Below are positions 22,870 to 36,271 of a DNA stretch of 64,000 nt, piece by piece. The translations under genes were made by a program, and so were the position numbers. Source of the stretch: Sycobia sp. Sy_11 (Eukaryota; Arthropoda; Insecta; Hymenoptera; Epichrysomallidae); NCBI GenBank assembly GCA_018907035.1, contig JACCIC010000099.1, positions 661,501-725,500 of the forward strand. Reading direction: 5' to 3'. How positions within the stretch are numbered: the first letter of the stretch is position 1; every line of letters starts with the position of its first letter. Below the pieces are notes generated by a model, which was not told where the DNA came from, ran no database searches, and saw nothing but the letters and a program-made list of their open reading frames with translations.

Positions 22870-25260
22870 AAAAATTTGTACTCTCAGTTGAAGTGAAGAG
22901 GGGGTTGAATTTCTGAGGATGACCTACAAGAGCAGTCTACGTTGTCTTAAAAATTTGGAAAGGAGGAAGAGGGAGATCGGTTGCATCGTACATGATATCC
23001 TTTGTTACTTTCGTTACGCGCTATTTTCAGTCGTAAAAAGTTTTTCTTAAAGGTTCTATTATGGCTTTTTTTTATAAGGAGGCGACGAGGACTATATATA
23101 AGCGTTCAGGAAATCGAGTTAACAAGACAAGTATACCTTAATTGGAGAAACTCTGCGGAATAATTGCAAAAATCTCTGCTCCATCTCTTTTATACGACCA
23201 CACTTCAATTTAACCAGAAACTCTCATATGTCGCTTTTTATACTCTTCTCTCTCAGCTACATCCGTTTTTATCTCTAATGAAGGAGACTTTATCTGACAG
23301 ATTTCACTTAAGTTCTTTTGATTTTTAATTTAATGTTATCATTATAATATTTGGCAGGAGATAGTATGATTCACTTTTTATTTATATTCATTCTATCATT
23401 GGATATTTAGTTCGACACTGCGTTAATTCTGTATAAATATTTTGGATATAGTATTACAAAAATTTTTATTTAACATTACTTTTTTATATTTCATTGAATT
23501 ATTATAATATTCAACATCGTGTATGATTCATTTTTAGCACAAAATGTACGATTAACTTTCATGTATTATACACATATGTTTTCAAAATCATTCACGATGA
23601 ATTATATATTGATATTTGAAACGAATAGTTACGTACCATTGCAATTTGGATTATAAGCGCTTGCATAAATTTTGATGCAAGCTATCCAGTCAGGGCTGAA
23701 ATTCTATACAAGCGGTGGATACTTGCATCAATCTATAGTGCTGTAAAAATATAGTAAGAATGCTTTCAAGAATAATACACAACTGAACGTTTCCATAGTA
23801 AATTTAAAATATCTTCCATAGTACGAATGTTTAGCAAAATTTTAACACACACACACACACACACACACACAAATCGCGCGCGTGCGATATCACTACAAAC
23901 CTATAGGCATACATACATTATACATACACAGGCAGCATATACAACATAAAGCGATAGTATCATTTTTCTCTTAGTACTTGATTGATAAAGAAAATTATTG
24001 ATGTCAAAAAGTGATTTAAATATCTTTTATTTATATGCGACAATATATAATATTTATAATTACTATATTATATTATTCACAATTTCAATAGAAAATTTCG
24101 GAAGTTATCTGAAAATTTTCTGTATGCTCTTTTGGATGCTGAATTCTAATACATTATGAATTTTGCACTAGTATGTCGTCAACTTTCTACACTTGCAAAA
24201 GCATACTTCCTAGTCATGCTTCCAATGGCATCTTATGAATACTGTACTAAAATCGTAAGTCTAGAACTCATTTAAATCATAAATCCACAAAATCCGAATA
24301 AATTATAATGAAACCCACTAATCCTAATCTCAGAAATAGCAAGCCTGTAAACTCCTAGATTCTTGATATGAACTTTTTTTGTTGAGTTTTTTTTTTTCAA
24401 AGGCAACAAATTCTTGACGCGATATTAACAGATTTGAATTCAGCATCCTAAATAACTTATAGGAAACGTCGGTTATTTTTCAAAATTTTTGGGACATTGA
24501 TTCTTTTTTATGAATTAGAACAAGATGTTGAAATTAAAAGTAATTTATTAGTTTTATTACTTTTTAGTTATTTACCTAAAACTTCGTATATCGTAAAAAT
24601 TATTTATGAAGTTCTACTATGGGTTTTCAGATAATTCCATGTCATATTCTATTTTGTATGACCTTGACAATATTGTTAAAAAAATATATCTAAATGTACC
24701 AGGAAGTGTCAAAATATTAAACAAAATTTCATTTTTTAGATGAAAAAGTAATTTTATATTATAACATTACAGTTATCAATTAAAAAATGTTTTTACATTA
24801 TTTGAAGCGTAACTTAATAAAATGGTGCAACTTAACGATGCATATAGGAATTGCATTTCCAACAGTATAATTTCACTATCTTTCTAACACACATCTAGCC
24901 AGGAGGTTTTTACGAACGTTCTACTGCAATTAATTGGAAACTTATCAGACTCAAATAATTCAAACCTCTATTGTTTTCAAATAGATTCGAACAATTAAAG
25001 TGAGAATCGTTTTCTGTTCCATCAATAATTTATGTCAGCCTTTTTTATAAATACCTTAAAACAATATTTAAAGTTCCACACCTTTACTTTTATATGAATT
25101 ATGGACTAACACGCTATAATGTGACGCAATAATAGGAATAATGCTAGTTTCCCGACCCGTAATATGTTATAGTTCTTGTTGGGGTCGTCGATAAAATTTT
25201 AATATCGATATCTCGAGTTTTTGAAACAGTAGAGCTGAGAGATTCGAACAGATTAGAACG
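22870..25260. other. AT-rich intron sequence
   Basis: It contains a (CA)n tract at 23847-23871. No other feature was found. Confidence 0.5.
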
Positions 25261-25269
25261 CAACTTCCA

Positions 25270-26760
25270 GCTCTAATCTAAAATTGTTCTTGCTTCCCGG
25301 CCCTTGCCCGTACCATTCGAAAGCGCGCATCATCGACACCCATACCTCGCCCCACACCTTGCCCGCGCAGCAGCATCACAGCGTCACTCTATGCCGGCGA
25401 GCCGTCGAAAAAACCGACGTCGTGCTGCTGCTGTTGCTGCGGCGATGCAGGGGATTTTATGCTCTCGAGTGCCAGACGCGAAAAGAGAGGGGAGGGGGCA
25501 TGAGAGGGAGGACACGAGAGCGAGCGAAAGAGATCCGCAATTCGTTGGTTCGCCCACCCGACTGAGTCTGGCCTCCTCTTTCCGCGGGCGCGACGGTGCG
25601 TTTGGCCAATGTCAGTGTCAAGGTCGGCCGGCCGACGTACCGCGCATCGGCTTTCGCGGGCGGCGGCGACGGTGGCGGCGCACCCGGGTGAAAAGAGCAG
25701 AAAGGGCTCCCGCGCGTGCGTACATATGTGTGCGCGCGCGCGTGCGTGTGTGTGTGCATGAAGGCGCCACGTATCCATGCGTGAGTACGCACCTCACGAA
25801 AGTTGCGATCATACGACGCACGGCGAAAATTCTAATTCCACCAGTTTTACGTCGAGGGCAGAGGCGGGTGCGCAACGCAGCACACATCGTTCTTCCCCGC
25901 TACTGTTCCATGTGCGTAAATTGACCTCCTATAGTACACACATGCGCGCGCGCACACACATACAGAGCGAGGAAACAGAAGTATATCTGCTCATGTGCGC
26001 TTGAGAAAGTACGCGAAGCAGTCGGTGATTTCGGCACGAGAGGGCAGATTTTATGTACATAATTTGATATTGGAGCTATATATATATATATATATATCAA
26101 GCCAACAGTATATTGCATTCGAGGAAGCAAAGGTGTCACTGACAGTTCGGATTCCTCTATTTCATGAGTGCCAATTTTCATTACACCTGTTAAAAGTGTT
26201 CGATCCTATAAAAGACAGTATTTATATCAGATTCGCAGAATCTGGAAGAGATGATATTATGAGGCAGTAGCGACGACTCGGTCAACACAGAAACTTTATA
26301 TATATATATATCTTAGCATTAGGTTCGGTTTGGTTTTTCAGCAAGTTCAGGGAGTAAAAGAAAGCACGCATACGCGTCTGTGGACACACATGCACATGCT
26401 CTTTCTTCCTCGCCCCCCTCTCTTTCATCTCGACACACGGACGTCGGATCGCGGACAATATAAAAAAACCGGCTTTTGTGCTAAAATTTGCCCGCTTGGC
26501 AACAAACCCACAATATAATATATTTTTGCACACTCTCCTGGATACTGCATATATAATAAACATACATACATACATATGTGTAAATATGTGCATGTGTGTG
26601 TGTGTGTGTGTGTGTGCGTGTGGTCCGGTGTGGTCTCGTATGCGCGGCGCTCTGTTATTTCGCTTTTGTCGATCCCCCTCTTCACCTCCCGCAACCCCTC
26701 GTGAGTCGTGTTCATTTGTAATTTAAATTTCGCGCTCGCACAGCCGCGAATTAAGAGAGT
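25270..26760. promoter_or_regulatory. GC-rich island 3 in intron 2
   Basis: The longest island. It has a strongly GC-rich core (25300-25900) with (GC)n/(TG)n words at 25729-25758, a (TA)n tract (about 26077-26097), another TA tract near 26297, and a (TG)n tract (26594-26614). Overlapping open frames on both strands come from GC richness. Confidence 0.35.
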
Positions 26761-26884
26761 TATATAATTCCGCCGCCGTGCGCCTTATAGCGTAAAACAG
26801 ATTTGACCAACTTTATGGGTTTCACAGTCGTAAAATTATTATACACTACGGGTAGTACACGCAAAACTAATTTAATTCCCACAC

Positions 26885-26888
<4 letters not shown>

Positions 26889-26926
<38 letters not shown>
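26889..26926. repeat. (GA)n microsatellite
   Basis: Pure GA array of about 38 bp. Confidence 0.95.
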
Positions 26927-26928
<2 letters not shown>

Positions 26929-26939
26929 TGCACGATTCA

Positions 26940-28122
26940 TCTATTGTAGAGAGAAAGCACTTTGTTAATTAGTTTCGTTTTCGTGTAAAAATAAGGCTAT
27001 GTATGCAATTGTTGCGGAGAATGTTAAAAACTGTATTACAGACTGCATGCGTTTGATAACAGGTTTTATATAGGTATATGTGAATGTTAACACTTTAATG
27101 AAAATCTTACCGTTATATGTGTTCTAAAAGTTGCACATTTTAAAGAAAAGTTGACTTGTAAATTGCTAGGGGGTAAATACTATTTCCACTTTTTTATGAA
27201 ATCAATGTCATATTTTTTCAACAAAGCTCGTTAATTAAGAATTATAAATTCTAATCTCAAGAATTCCATTTATAAAGAAAAACGTGTTTTTCGTTTCAAA
27301 AAATACTTTCTAACTAATTTTGTACATGATTCTAAGTATTTTAACGTTGATTCGATTCCTATATAGTTAGATATATCTACTGATGACAAATGTTGCAAGT
27401 TTGTTATTATATGGATGGTTCTCTATGAACTGCAGTAGAATTTTTCTATCTTTCTGCAAAAATTTTTGAAAAATATTCCAGGCGCTACGATGCAATCTCT
27501 TGAATTTTTTTCGTTAATTTTTTTTCGTTAATTGGCTTTATAAAACTTGTAACTCTCTGTTTTTTCGTGTAAAAATTTCTCTTTTTTCTCTGAATTTCCA
27601 TAAAGTTACAGGTAAAATTTAGTAAAATTATAATTTTTTCCATTATGGGGATTTATTTTGCAGTAAAAATTGATTGTGATCGTACGAAAATTTTTTAATT
27701 AAATCATTTTGAATCATTCTGGATTGTAAAATATTATTAAGTGAGATAACTATCATCAAATCAATAGAATCGATACAACTTTCATTTGAGCTACATAAAA
27801 ATTTAACCCGATAGTTGCACAGTACGATGTGAGACGGCGACGTCATTTTACTAGGAGCCGTCGCTAGCTCTTCAGCATCTTCTTAATTTCTTATTTTAAT
27901 TATAGCTCTCGGAAGAAGCATTAATAGAAATGTGAATACTTTTTTTGCGTAAAATTTATTCATCCATCCATAATAATTTGTTTTTAAATTTAGCAATTTT
28001 GCCATATTTACGGTATAAGACATGTGTAAGTATAAAATTTATTCAAAGTGAGAGTTTGATTCTGACCTCCCGTCGCTCAAAAAATTCGGCTAATAGAATT
28101 TTGAAAGTAAGCGTAAAACTGC

Positions 28123-28181
<59 letters not shown>

Positions 28182-28670
28182 TATAAACCTGAAAATAACA
28201 AGCATAATTATTAGAAATTGGCAAATATGACCATTGCTGTTTAGTAAACGATCTAAATAATTTGTTCCTGATTGGTGACACAAAGGTGACATAATTTTTG
28301 GTATGTTAAATCGAAAATCTAGTTTCAAAATTGTTCCATCGCATTATGTTTTTGAAATATTCTAACCTAAAACTGTAAAGACGCTTTTTTGATCATTACT
28401 CCAGCTTATGCAGCCCTATAAAACTTCTTTCTTTTTTGGGAATTAAATTCTTAATATACTATAAAACATGATCAGTATATAACGCCATGTCTTTAAGCGA
28501 TTAACACATTACAAGAACTTTTGGCACTCTGTCGAAAATTTTTCAATAGTTTATTGGTCTCAGAGTCAAAAATAATTATTTTCGTATTTCACAGAGAATC
28601 GCAGGAACAAGTTAATTTAAATTAACCGGGCGCCGCATAAAATAACAAGCTCTAGAAATCCGAAGAATTT
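26940..28670. other. AT-rich intron sequence with a (GA)n array
   Basis: AT-rich. A GA array runs from 28128 to 28182. Nothing else was seen. Confidence 0.5.
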
Positions 28671-28679
28671 ATAATTTAT

Positions 28680-28837
28680 AGTTCCGACTTCATTCCTCGC
28701 CCGAACCTTTCAGCAAAGTTATCGCTATAACTCCTTTCTCTCGTGCTTACGGAGCAAGCATCTGTCCCAAGGATAAAGTCGCTCGCTCTGTGTGGGGAAA
28801 AAACATTTCGTGTAAATATGTATGTATGTATGTATGC

Positions 28838-28889
<52 letters not shown>

Positions 28890-29147
28890 AAGGAGACAGC
28901 CAAGCTTTCTCCGAATCGCGAATGCCGTAGCAGTAGCAGAGCAAAGTAGCGGCAGCATGACTCTTCGTTCTGGTATATAATACGGCTCGAAAACACTCGT
29001 ATAAAAGCGTCTTTTTCTTTCGAAAAGAAGGCGAGATGTATACATATGTGTGCGTGTGTATATATATAGGTATAATACTACTGCAGCAACTGCGCGCGGA
29101 GAAGAAAAGCCGGACCCGCGCGCGCGATGTGTTCGCACGGGACACAC

Positions 29148-29201
<54 letters not shown>

Positions 29202-29474
29202 GGTGCATAAGGTCGTTGCCGGAGCTGGATCGATACTCCACTCCCGTCGACCTTCGTCTCCCGCGCGCGCGCGCGGGCGACGCGCGGACGTCGCGGTCGC
29301 TCGCCCGCCACGGCTCGCGAGATTCCGTGCCTTCCCATTTACTCCCTGCGCGCGCTTTCTCTCCGACGGCGTCTATCTGTCCCTCTTTCTTTGGTCTATC
29401 TCCCCCTGTCTATCTCTGTCGCTCCTCCGCGAGTGGTTCCGCGCTTGCAGTTATAATACGGCACTGGGAGGCAT

Positions 29475-29524
<50 letters not shown>

Positions 29525-29740
29525 CGAAGAGGAAAAAAGGGACGTATGGTATTATGGCGCGAGAGAGGGGCTCTCTGCGCCGAATGCTCCTCGTCGGCCA
29601 ATCGGGCGCTTCCTCCTTTTTATCTGTCGCGGTGTATATATATACCTACTAAAGCTATTTTTTGTATAATATGCAGGCGGCTCGTTTGGCTTCCGCGGTT
29701 GCTGATGACCTGGCTGATGGTTTATTTCGTAGGAGGGTTT
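28680..29740. promoter_or_regulatory. GC-rich island 4 with three long (TA)n tracts
   Basis: GC-rich sequence that encloses three pure TA arrays: 28839-28886, 29150-29197 and 29478-29521. Their starts are 311 and 328 bp apart. The frames on either strand give poly-Tyr/Ile across the arrays and are not genes. Confidence 0.4.
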
Positions 29741-29759
29741 GAGGGAATTTCTTAATCCG

Positions 29760-31530
29760 TCTACCGAGTATAGAATGCATGGAAGGTGTCGTGGACTGAT
29801 ACTTTTTTCGGAAATTATCAGAAATTCGTGCTCGAAGTTCAGATTCATTCTGTTTATAAAAGTACATATATATATTGTAAATTTGAGTTTCGATTCTTTC
29901 AGTTAAGGCTGGATGAATGAGCTTATAAAAAAGAATCTGTCCTTATAGTTGAATCACCTGTTAAATTATTTTGGTCATGTAGCTGTAATTATAATCAATG
30001 CATTAATCTATATTTATGTAGATTCGTGTATGCATAATAAACTTTCAAAATCCCTGGTATGAATAGTTATCCGGGTTACACATGTTCCTGTACTTTCGGC
30101 TTGCTAATTCGAAATTTGGAGGTTACACTGTCGTCTCATTATCGTACAGTTTTTATATATTTTTTAAACAAGATCGATAATTTTTCGCAAAAATACAAAA
30201 TGCATTTTCAGCTCAATGGTTTCAATAAATATATATTTTCTAACAATTTTTATCTTTTACATATTTTTCTTAATACTCGCATTTTCATTAGAAATGGCAG
30301 CTGAACTTCGTCATCTTCGCACTTTGTTTATTAAAGCATATTTTATAGAGAATTTCTGTTCTACCAATGAAATTAATAGAATTTTGCCATATATTAAATT
30401 ATTCGTAATGAAATAAAACACAACTTTTTGTAGTTTTTTCTTTTTAATTAATGGATGAAGATGTTTCGTCGTTATAAGCATATAAGAACAAGTCTATTAA
30501 TAATTTTATAAATCGATAAAGATAAAAGTTATTGTTTAGAATGTGTTAGGGCGCAAAACAAATTTTAGGGCACGAAAAAATAAATGACTACATCAGCTTC
30601 AAAATGAACCACATTAGAGCTCAGAATTCGTGTAGAAAGTGAGGAGAAAAATAGTTAAGGCGGAGCGAGCGGCCGAGCGTAGCCCGGGTGCACACAGGGA
30701 GGGATTTTGCATATACGGTTTGGTATGCAATTCCTAGGATTCCAAGCTAACTTTTAATATTATCCTATTCTTTTTTCAGGCCCAAAAAGTACCCAGTTCC
30801 AAGGTAATGCCCATTGACTTCAATAAATAATTACATCCTTGAAATATTTTTTACAAAAATTGAATTTTCAATCGAATTCATGAAAAACGAATTTTTGAAT
30901 ATATAGATATACGTAATAGAGAAAAGAAATTCAGAAAGTGTGATTATTTATCGTAATAAATTTGTTTCAAGAGTACATATTTTGTTATTCGTTCTCAACA
31001 AAAAACATCTCGATCTTAATACGGAACCATAATTTGACTGATAATATCGAAATTTCAAATTAGCTATCCAAAAAAATTATAGAAATATTAAGTTACTCGG
31101 ATGAGTTTTGAAATGTTACTATACACGCTTCTGTGACGCTTGCATCCCAGGTCACGATTTTCTCGCTAGATTTCTCTTTTTTTTCACAATTCTGTTAAAA
31201 TGACAAACAAAATCATATCCATCTATCTTTCTTATCGGTTTATGTTCTTGCTTCTACTCAGCACATTATGAATGTCTAAAACGAATGTTGTTTTTTCGCC
31301 TTAATTAGACAACAATGTGAATTATTGAATTAGGTAAAAATTATTGACGTTAACATTATGTTGAATTATTTACGATACTAAAACGAGAGCATTATCGAAG
31401 AACAAAAACTTATTCAAATATCTTTCTCATTACGAGTTCATGAATTCACTGGCTCACAGGCTTTCTTAAAAAAAAAAAAAAAAAAAAAAATCGACTCAAA
31501 AAAGGAAGAAAGAAATAAAGAAAAATCCCT
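29760..31530. other. AT-rich intron sequence
   Basis: AT-rich, with a small GC patch at 30655-30710 and an A-run of more than 20 bases near 31470. The A-run could be the tail of an old retroposed sequence, but no body was recognised upstream. Confidence 0.45.
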
Positions 31531-31539
31531 CAATTTACT

Positions 31540-31771
31540 CTTGAACTATTCCAGTAATGTTGGGAATTCCTCGGTCGCTCTTGCGAACCATACCTATATA
31601 CAGTTCTCGCGAAAAATCCACGAGCGCCAGACATCTCCGTTTAATTTTCCTTCTCCCTGGCTCGCGCGCGCACACGGGTACCGTGTATATGTATGCCTCG
31701 AGCCACCGTATACATACAATGTAAACGGTTTCGGTATTCTTCTTCCCTCTTTCGTATTAGCTATATGTGTA

Positions 31772-31827
<56 letters not shown>

Positions 31828-31950
31828 TATGCACAACACACGTCTCTTGCCATGCTTTCGCCTCATCCTTCTCTCCCTCTTCTTCTTCTTCTATCTGCCT
31901 TGGCGCGTCTTTCCCTCTTTCGTGAGAACGATCCGAAACAACGAAGAAAG

Positions 31951-31987
<37 letters not shown>

Positions 31988-32267
31988 TTGAGAAGGAGGG
32001 AGATAGAGACAGGGAAGGGGAGAAAGAGAGAGAGAGCTCTCGCTGCGCGCCTGGCAGGCCAGGCAGAGCTCTCAGAGAGGCCTTGTTTCGCTCGTTATAT
32101 TGCATCGTGCAGCGGCGGCAACGGCGACGGCGGCAGCGGCATCAGCAGAGTGTGAGCAGAGTGGCTGCGGCGCATCGTCGACATATAGATCGTATATACC
32201 GGGCGCTCGCGCGGGCAGCTGTTGTTGCTGCTCTGTCTGTCGTGTGTGCATATAATACTTACGCGCG

Positions 32268-32316
<49 letters not shown>

Positions 32317-32600
32317 GGTTTGGCGAGTAGCGGCGCGCTGCATCAGGCAGCAGCAGTCGCATCAGTTCCGAAGGAGAAGCGCGCGAGCTCTAGAGACTCT
32401 CGTACGCGCGCGCAGCCGCTTCCTTCCTGTGTACGTACGTGTGCGACAGTTTGCTGCCAGTGGTGTTTATATACCTGTGTGTGCCTGTGTGTGCCTGCAT
32501 CTGTGCGCGCGCGCGTGGTATAGGCCCGCGCGACGAGCCGTCCAGTCGAGCATAGTTGTCGAGAAGCCGTGTATATAGGCAGAATAGGTAACTCTCTTCC
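31540..32600 (+). promoter_or_regulatory. GC-rich island 5, candidate internal promoter
   Basis: The island has TA arrays (31775-31820, 32283-32314), a GA array (31960-31984), a CA array (about 32267-32281) and CG-rich sequence. It ends about 0.6 kb before the candidate first coding exon at 33179. TATATAG occurs at about 32573-32579 and AATAG|gtaact at 32587/32588 could be a 5' UTR splice donor. I infer that it may be an internal promoter; no direct evidence exists. Confidence 0.35.
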
Positions 32601-33178
32601 TTGTCCCTGGCTATATACACTCCGAAGAAATGGATTCACGCGCGCTCGATATTACCGAGTACCAAGTTAGACGATTATGCACTTTTTTGCATAAGAAATA
32701 ATTCACTCGACCATTTTGCTGTATTTTATAGGATTGAGAATTTTTTGCTTCGGCTTTTGAAGTAACTCAGTGGTGATTTTGGCTATAGATATATATACGC
32801 GTGTGTCGGGTAGTATCCCCCAATGGGAAAAATTCAGTTCGTGCGATGCTATAGTGTTATATAGACTTTTCCAGCCGTTCGATACAGTGACGTTCGAACG
32901 TTCGAATGTGTTGTCTGTATATCTACGTTTAGACTCTTCGTTTTTGAAATCTATTAATTATTCTGTGCAGTTTATATAGAGATATATTAAGTGTTGAGCT
33001 ATAATTAAAAAATAATCTTTTCATTTTTCAACATTCATAATAATAGTGTCAATAGTTTAATGTTAAATCATCTTTTTTTGGAATATATATTTAAATAATA
33101 GGGATTGTAAATGATATTGCATAAAGTGACATAAAGTGCATCAGTAAAAATTTTCAACAGCAGTGCCATCGTCGAAAA

Positions 33179-33247
33179 ATGCAGTATCTAAATTACTCGA
33201 ACGCACCGGGAAATTTCGATTTTGAAAAGAACTTTAAAGTCTTTTGC
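33179..33247 (+). CDS. Candidate alternative first coding exon of the zinc-finger gene (no ZAD)
   Basis: ATG at 33179 opens 23 codons, MQYLNYSNAPGNFDFEKNFK and then VFC, ending in a consensus donor TGC|gtaagt at 33247/33248, phase 0. The next acceptor in phase is at 35101/35102, the same exon that the ZAD exons join. A transcript starting here would give a protein of about 401 residues with all four fingers but no ZAD. An acceptor-like TTTTCAACAG ends at 33160. If used, 33161-33247 (87 bases, 29 codons, no stop) would be a frame-preserving cassette exon between the ZAD exons and 35102, giving about 507 residues. The sequence is non-repetitive and codon-like in an AT-rich intron. No family resemblance was seen. 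Confidence 0.5.
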
Positions 33248-33259
33248 GTAAGTAAAATA

Positions 33260-35090
33260 TGGTTTACTTGATATATATGACATTATTGTATGTTTTCAAA
33301 CGTTTTGATGCATATCTTTTATTCAAAGACATATTTTTAATTAGATCTTTTTGTTCCAAAACTGATATTGCGAAAAGCGTTTCCTAAAATTTTATTATGA
33401 TTTTTTTTACAAATGAAAATTGCACGTTAGTTAACGAACTATATATGATAAAAAGAAATGCCTTAAGAAGAGTTACATGAGAATCTTGGGATCCAATTAA
33501 AGTTGTGAAAGGAAAGTCAAAACAATGACAGGATACGGTAACCGAGCGTACAATGAAATCTTTTGAAATAATTATACCTCAATAGAATCAAAGCAGAGTA
33601 ATTTCATCACTCTGATAACCCCGATTTAAAAAGTATACATCATGTATATATTATATATGAAAGAGCTTAATGAACACGTGCACAATATATATATATATAA
33701 GAAAAATCGTAATTATACATTTTAAAATACTCCGAGACGGTCGGTCGGATAGTAATCGTTGCTCGTTACTTTTTTTTTAACGAACTGTATAAGTAATATA
33801 TACGTTGCGCAAACATACCCAAAAGAAATTTTTTTGTTAATTCTAAATTTGTACTTATACGACTGAGTCGAAGGTGCGTTTATATGAAAAAAATTCTCTT
33901 TGCAAGCTAACATATTGTTTAAATTATCAATATTATGTTAAAATACACGTCGCACCAGAGAATGATATCAATATTGTGTATACAATTGAATCTATTTATA
34001 CGCTATAGTACATTGGCATATAACGAAGCGAAACGGGTTCAATTAATACACGATATATAAATGACTTACCTCTGTCTGTTGTATAAGAATAGTAAATTAA
34101 TAAATTACAATATAAAATCTTTTGTATTTATAATTAAGCGAATTACATTTATCGACCAGTAGCATGCTTTAAAATGTGAAATAATGACGAATAGTTTTAT
34201 TTATTAAGCTGCCAGTGATTTCAAAGAAAATTGTACACGAAATATATTTTTCCATGAGAGGTAATATTTTTCTTTTCACAATAGTTCCTTCATGAACTTT
34301 TCGTGTTGTTTATAAAATTGATATAAATCAAAAATATGTAATTGGTGTATATTTTATTCGACAAGACCGCGAGTTTACTATGAATCTCCATTATGATCAC
34401 AATCGCACTATTTCAATTTTAGATTATTTGCTCAAACTCTTTATATAACGAACAACAATTTATCAAATTTCCTATTTCGTATAAGATCTTAGTTTTTTAT
34501 TAACATACTTGCGAGTTCAATTACAATCTGAACTTTATATTTTAATATTATAATAGTAACATGTATTCAATATTATGAAAATTTACAGGATTCTATCCTA
34601 ATCAGTATTATTATTTAAATAAATAGGTTTATCTTATCTTTAAAAACGAATTCCATAATTTCAAATTTTAATTCGCGAAAGAAAATATTTCTGCAAAATG
34701 TAGTAGCCAAGCAACATTAAATTGAAGATAATGTATGCATTCTTGTGTTTTATTCTACGTGTACATTAGAATATTAATCATTCGTATAATATTCCGATTT
34801 GTTGTTTAAAACAACAGAATAATAATACCAACTCTACTGTTTTTTTTTTTTTTTTTTTTTTAATCATCGCTTTAGACAATGTAAAAACTATTCTACAGCC
34901 AGATATAATATAGAAGTATATCTGAAATTGCCAGTATAATATATTTTAGTAATAATTACAGTTCCCCTCCCCCGCCATATAAAGCTATTTGGGCTTGATT
35001 TCGTCAATCTCCGTCTTATTTTCTCCCCGCGCGATATAAGCATATTCTGCTGGAGTAATATTAATAAAAAAAGTAACATTCCCCCTTCTC
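33260..35090. other. AT-rich intron sequence
   Basis: No feature found apart from a T-run at about 34842-34861. Confidence 0.5.
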
Positions 35091-35101
35091 CGTGTCCACA
35101 G

Positions 35102-35343
35102 AACAGCGAAAAGGACAAGATGTCGAACGGGCAGCACCACCAGCGCTCGGCTTACGTCGAGGCGCACGCGGTGGCGCACGCCGCGGTCCAGCAGCACATG
35201 GCCCAGCAGGTGGCGCAGGCGCGGCTCCTGTCCGGCCCGGTGCCCAGCACGGCGCCCCAGCCCCCGAATCCTACGTTCACCCTGCCCGACGACGGCCTCG
35301 GCTACGACGACGGCGTCCGCGTCCTCCGCTCCATCGGCACATG
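35102..35343 (+). CDS. Zinc-finger gene, common exon (Gln/Ala/Pro-rich linker)
   Basis: After the acceptor tccacag at 35101 the frame reads NSEKDKMSNGQHHQRSAYVE, then AHAVAHAAVQQHMAQQVAQA and PSTAPQPPNPTFTLPDDGLG, ending within a Trp codon (TG|G) at the donor ATG|gtgagt, 35343/35344. It is the first exon shared by the possible ZAD and non-ZAD forms. An internal Met (35120-35122) could start translation in a transcript lacking both upstream exon sets. The segment has no known domain; its His/Gln/Ala composition is like disordered activation or interaction regions of insect transcription factors. The G+C content is far higher than in the flanking introns, as in the other 3' exons. Confidence 0.85.
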
Positions 35344-35439
35344 GTGAGTAACGCACTCTATAATATTTGCGGCGACCAGCCTTTTGACCGTCTGCCTACG
35401 TGGGTGCTTGTATGCGCCTCTCTCAGTATGTATCCGTGA

Positions 35440-36185
35440 CGTTCAATGCTGGAGAGCACTTCTAGAGAAAATCGCGAACACATTAGAATTTCGAAGCATC
35501 CACCATTTGCGTGCCAAATCGCAAACAGAAAGAAAGCAGTATTAAAAATATATGGGTATAGTTATAGGAATTTGAAAGCGGGGTTTACATTAATCTTTAT
35601 AATATTCTAACTGAAGAAAATTATAGTTCCATATACAGAGGCCATATATAGAAAAAGCAATTGAAATATTTTATATAATGTATGTATCTAATGATAACAT
35701 TCCCCTATCCACATGCCGAATTCTACTTTAATCTTTAAAACATTTATTTGAAAAATTACTTCAAATTATTTTAATAACCAGCAGTGAGTTGTTGCGAAAT
35801 ATTTCCATAAATATATATATAAATCTTTTGAGCACATTAATAAGGAGTATAATTTTATTGTGGATGTATGTTACTTGGCCAATCTCCATCATCATACCTT
35901 TTATTTTGTAGAATATTAATTGGTATTCGAGATATGCTATCGTTTATATGGAACGAGCATTTTACCTACTGCCTAATTATTATGAAGAATACTTAAATGA
36001 CTAAATCACGAATGTATATACCTGAGTTTTATTATAAAATTAAGATAGAGAGCGCCCTAACTTTCTTGTGCTGATTTTAATAAAATATACATTCTTCTTG
36101 CCTCTTGATGTCTAAATAGATAATTTTGAGAATAACTAATACTAACTCTAAATATTTTTTATATTTATGCTACTAGAATTACACA

Positions 36186-36271
<86 letters not shown>

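Noticed and set aside
22004..22896. Several overlapping frames with poly-Ser, poly-Gln, poly-Arg/Cys
   Set aside because: They read a CT tract and a CAG array in different phases on both strands; no domain, no supported splice sites.
25284..25924. 206-codon and 129-codon overlapping frames on both strands
   Set aside because: Arg/His/Thr-rich readings of a GC-rich island, open in several frames at once, which is typical of composition and not of genes.
28676..29755. Long frames with YIYIYI runs
   Set aside because: They cross (TA)n arrays in which no stop can occur in two frames; not proteins.
31541..32523. 204- and 276-codon frames
   Set aside because: They are built from TA, GA and CA arrays and GC-rich sequence, with no domain. 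The region is better seen as regulatory or 5' untranslated DNA.
35092..35439. Alternative frames across the common zinc-finger exon
   Set aside because: Shadows of the supported frame; only the frame starting with NSEKDK joins both neighbouring exons in phase.
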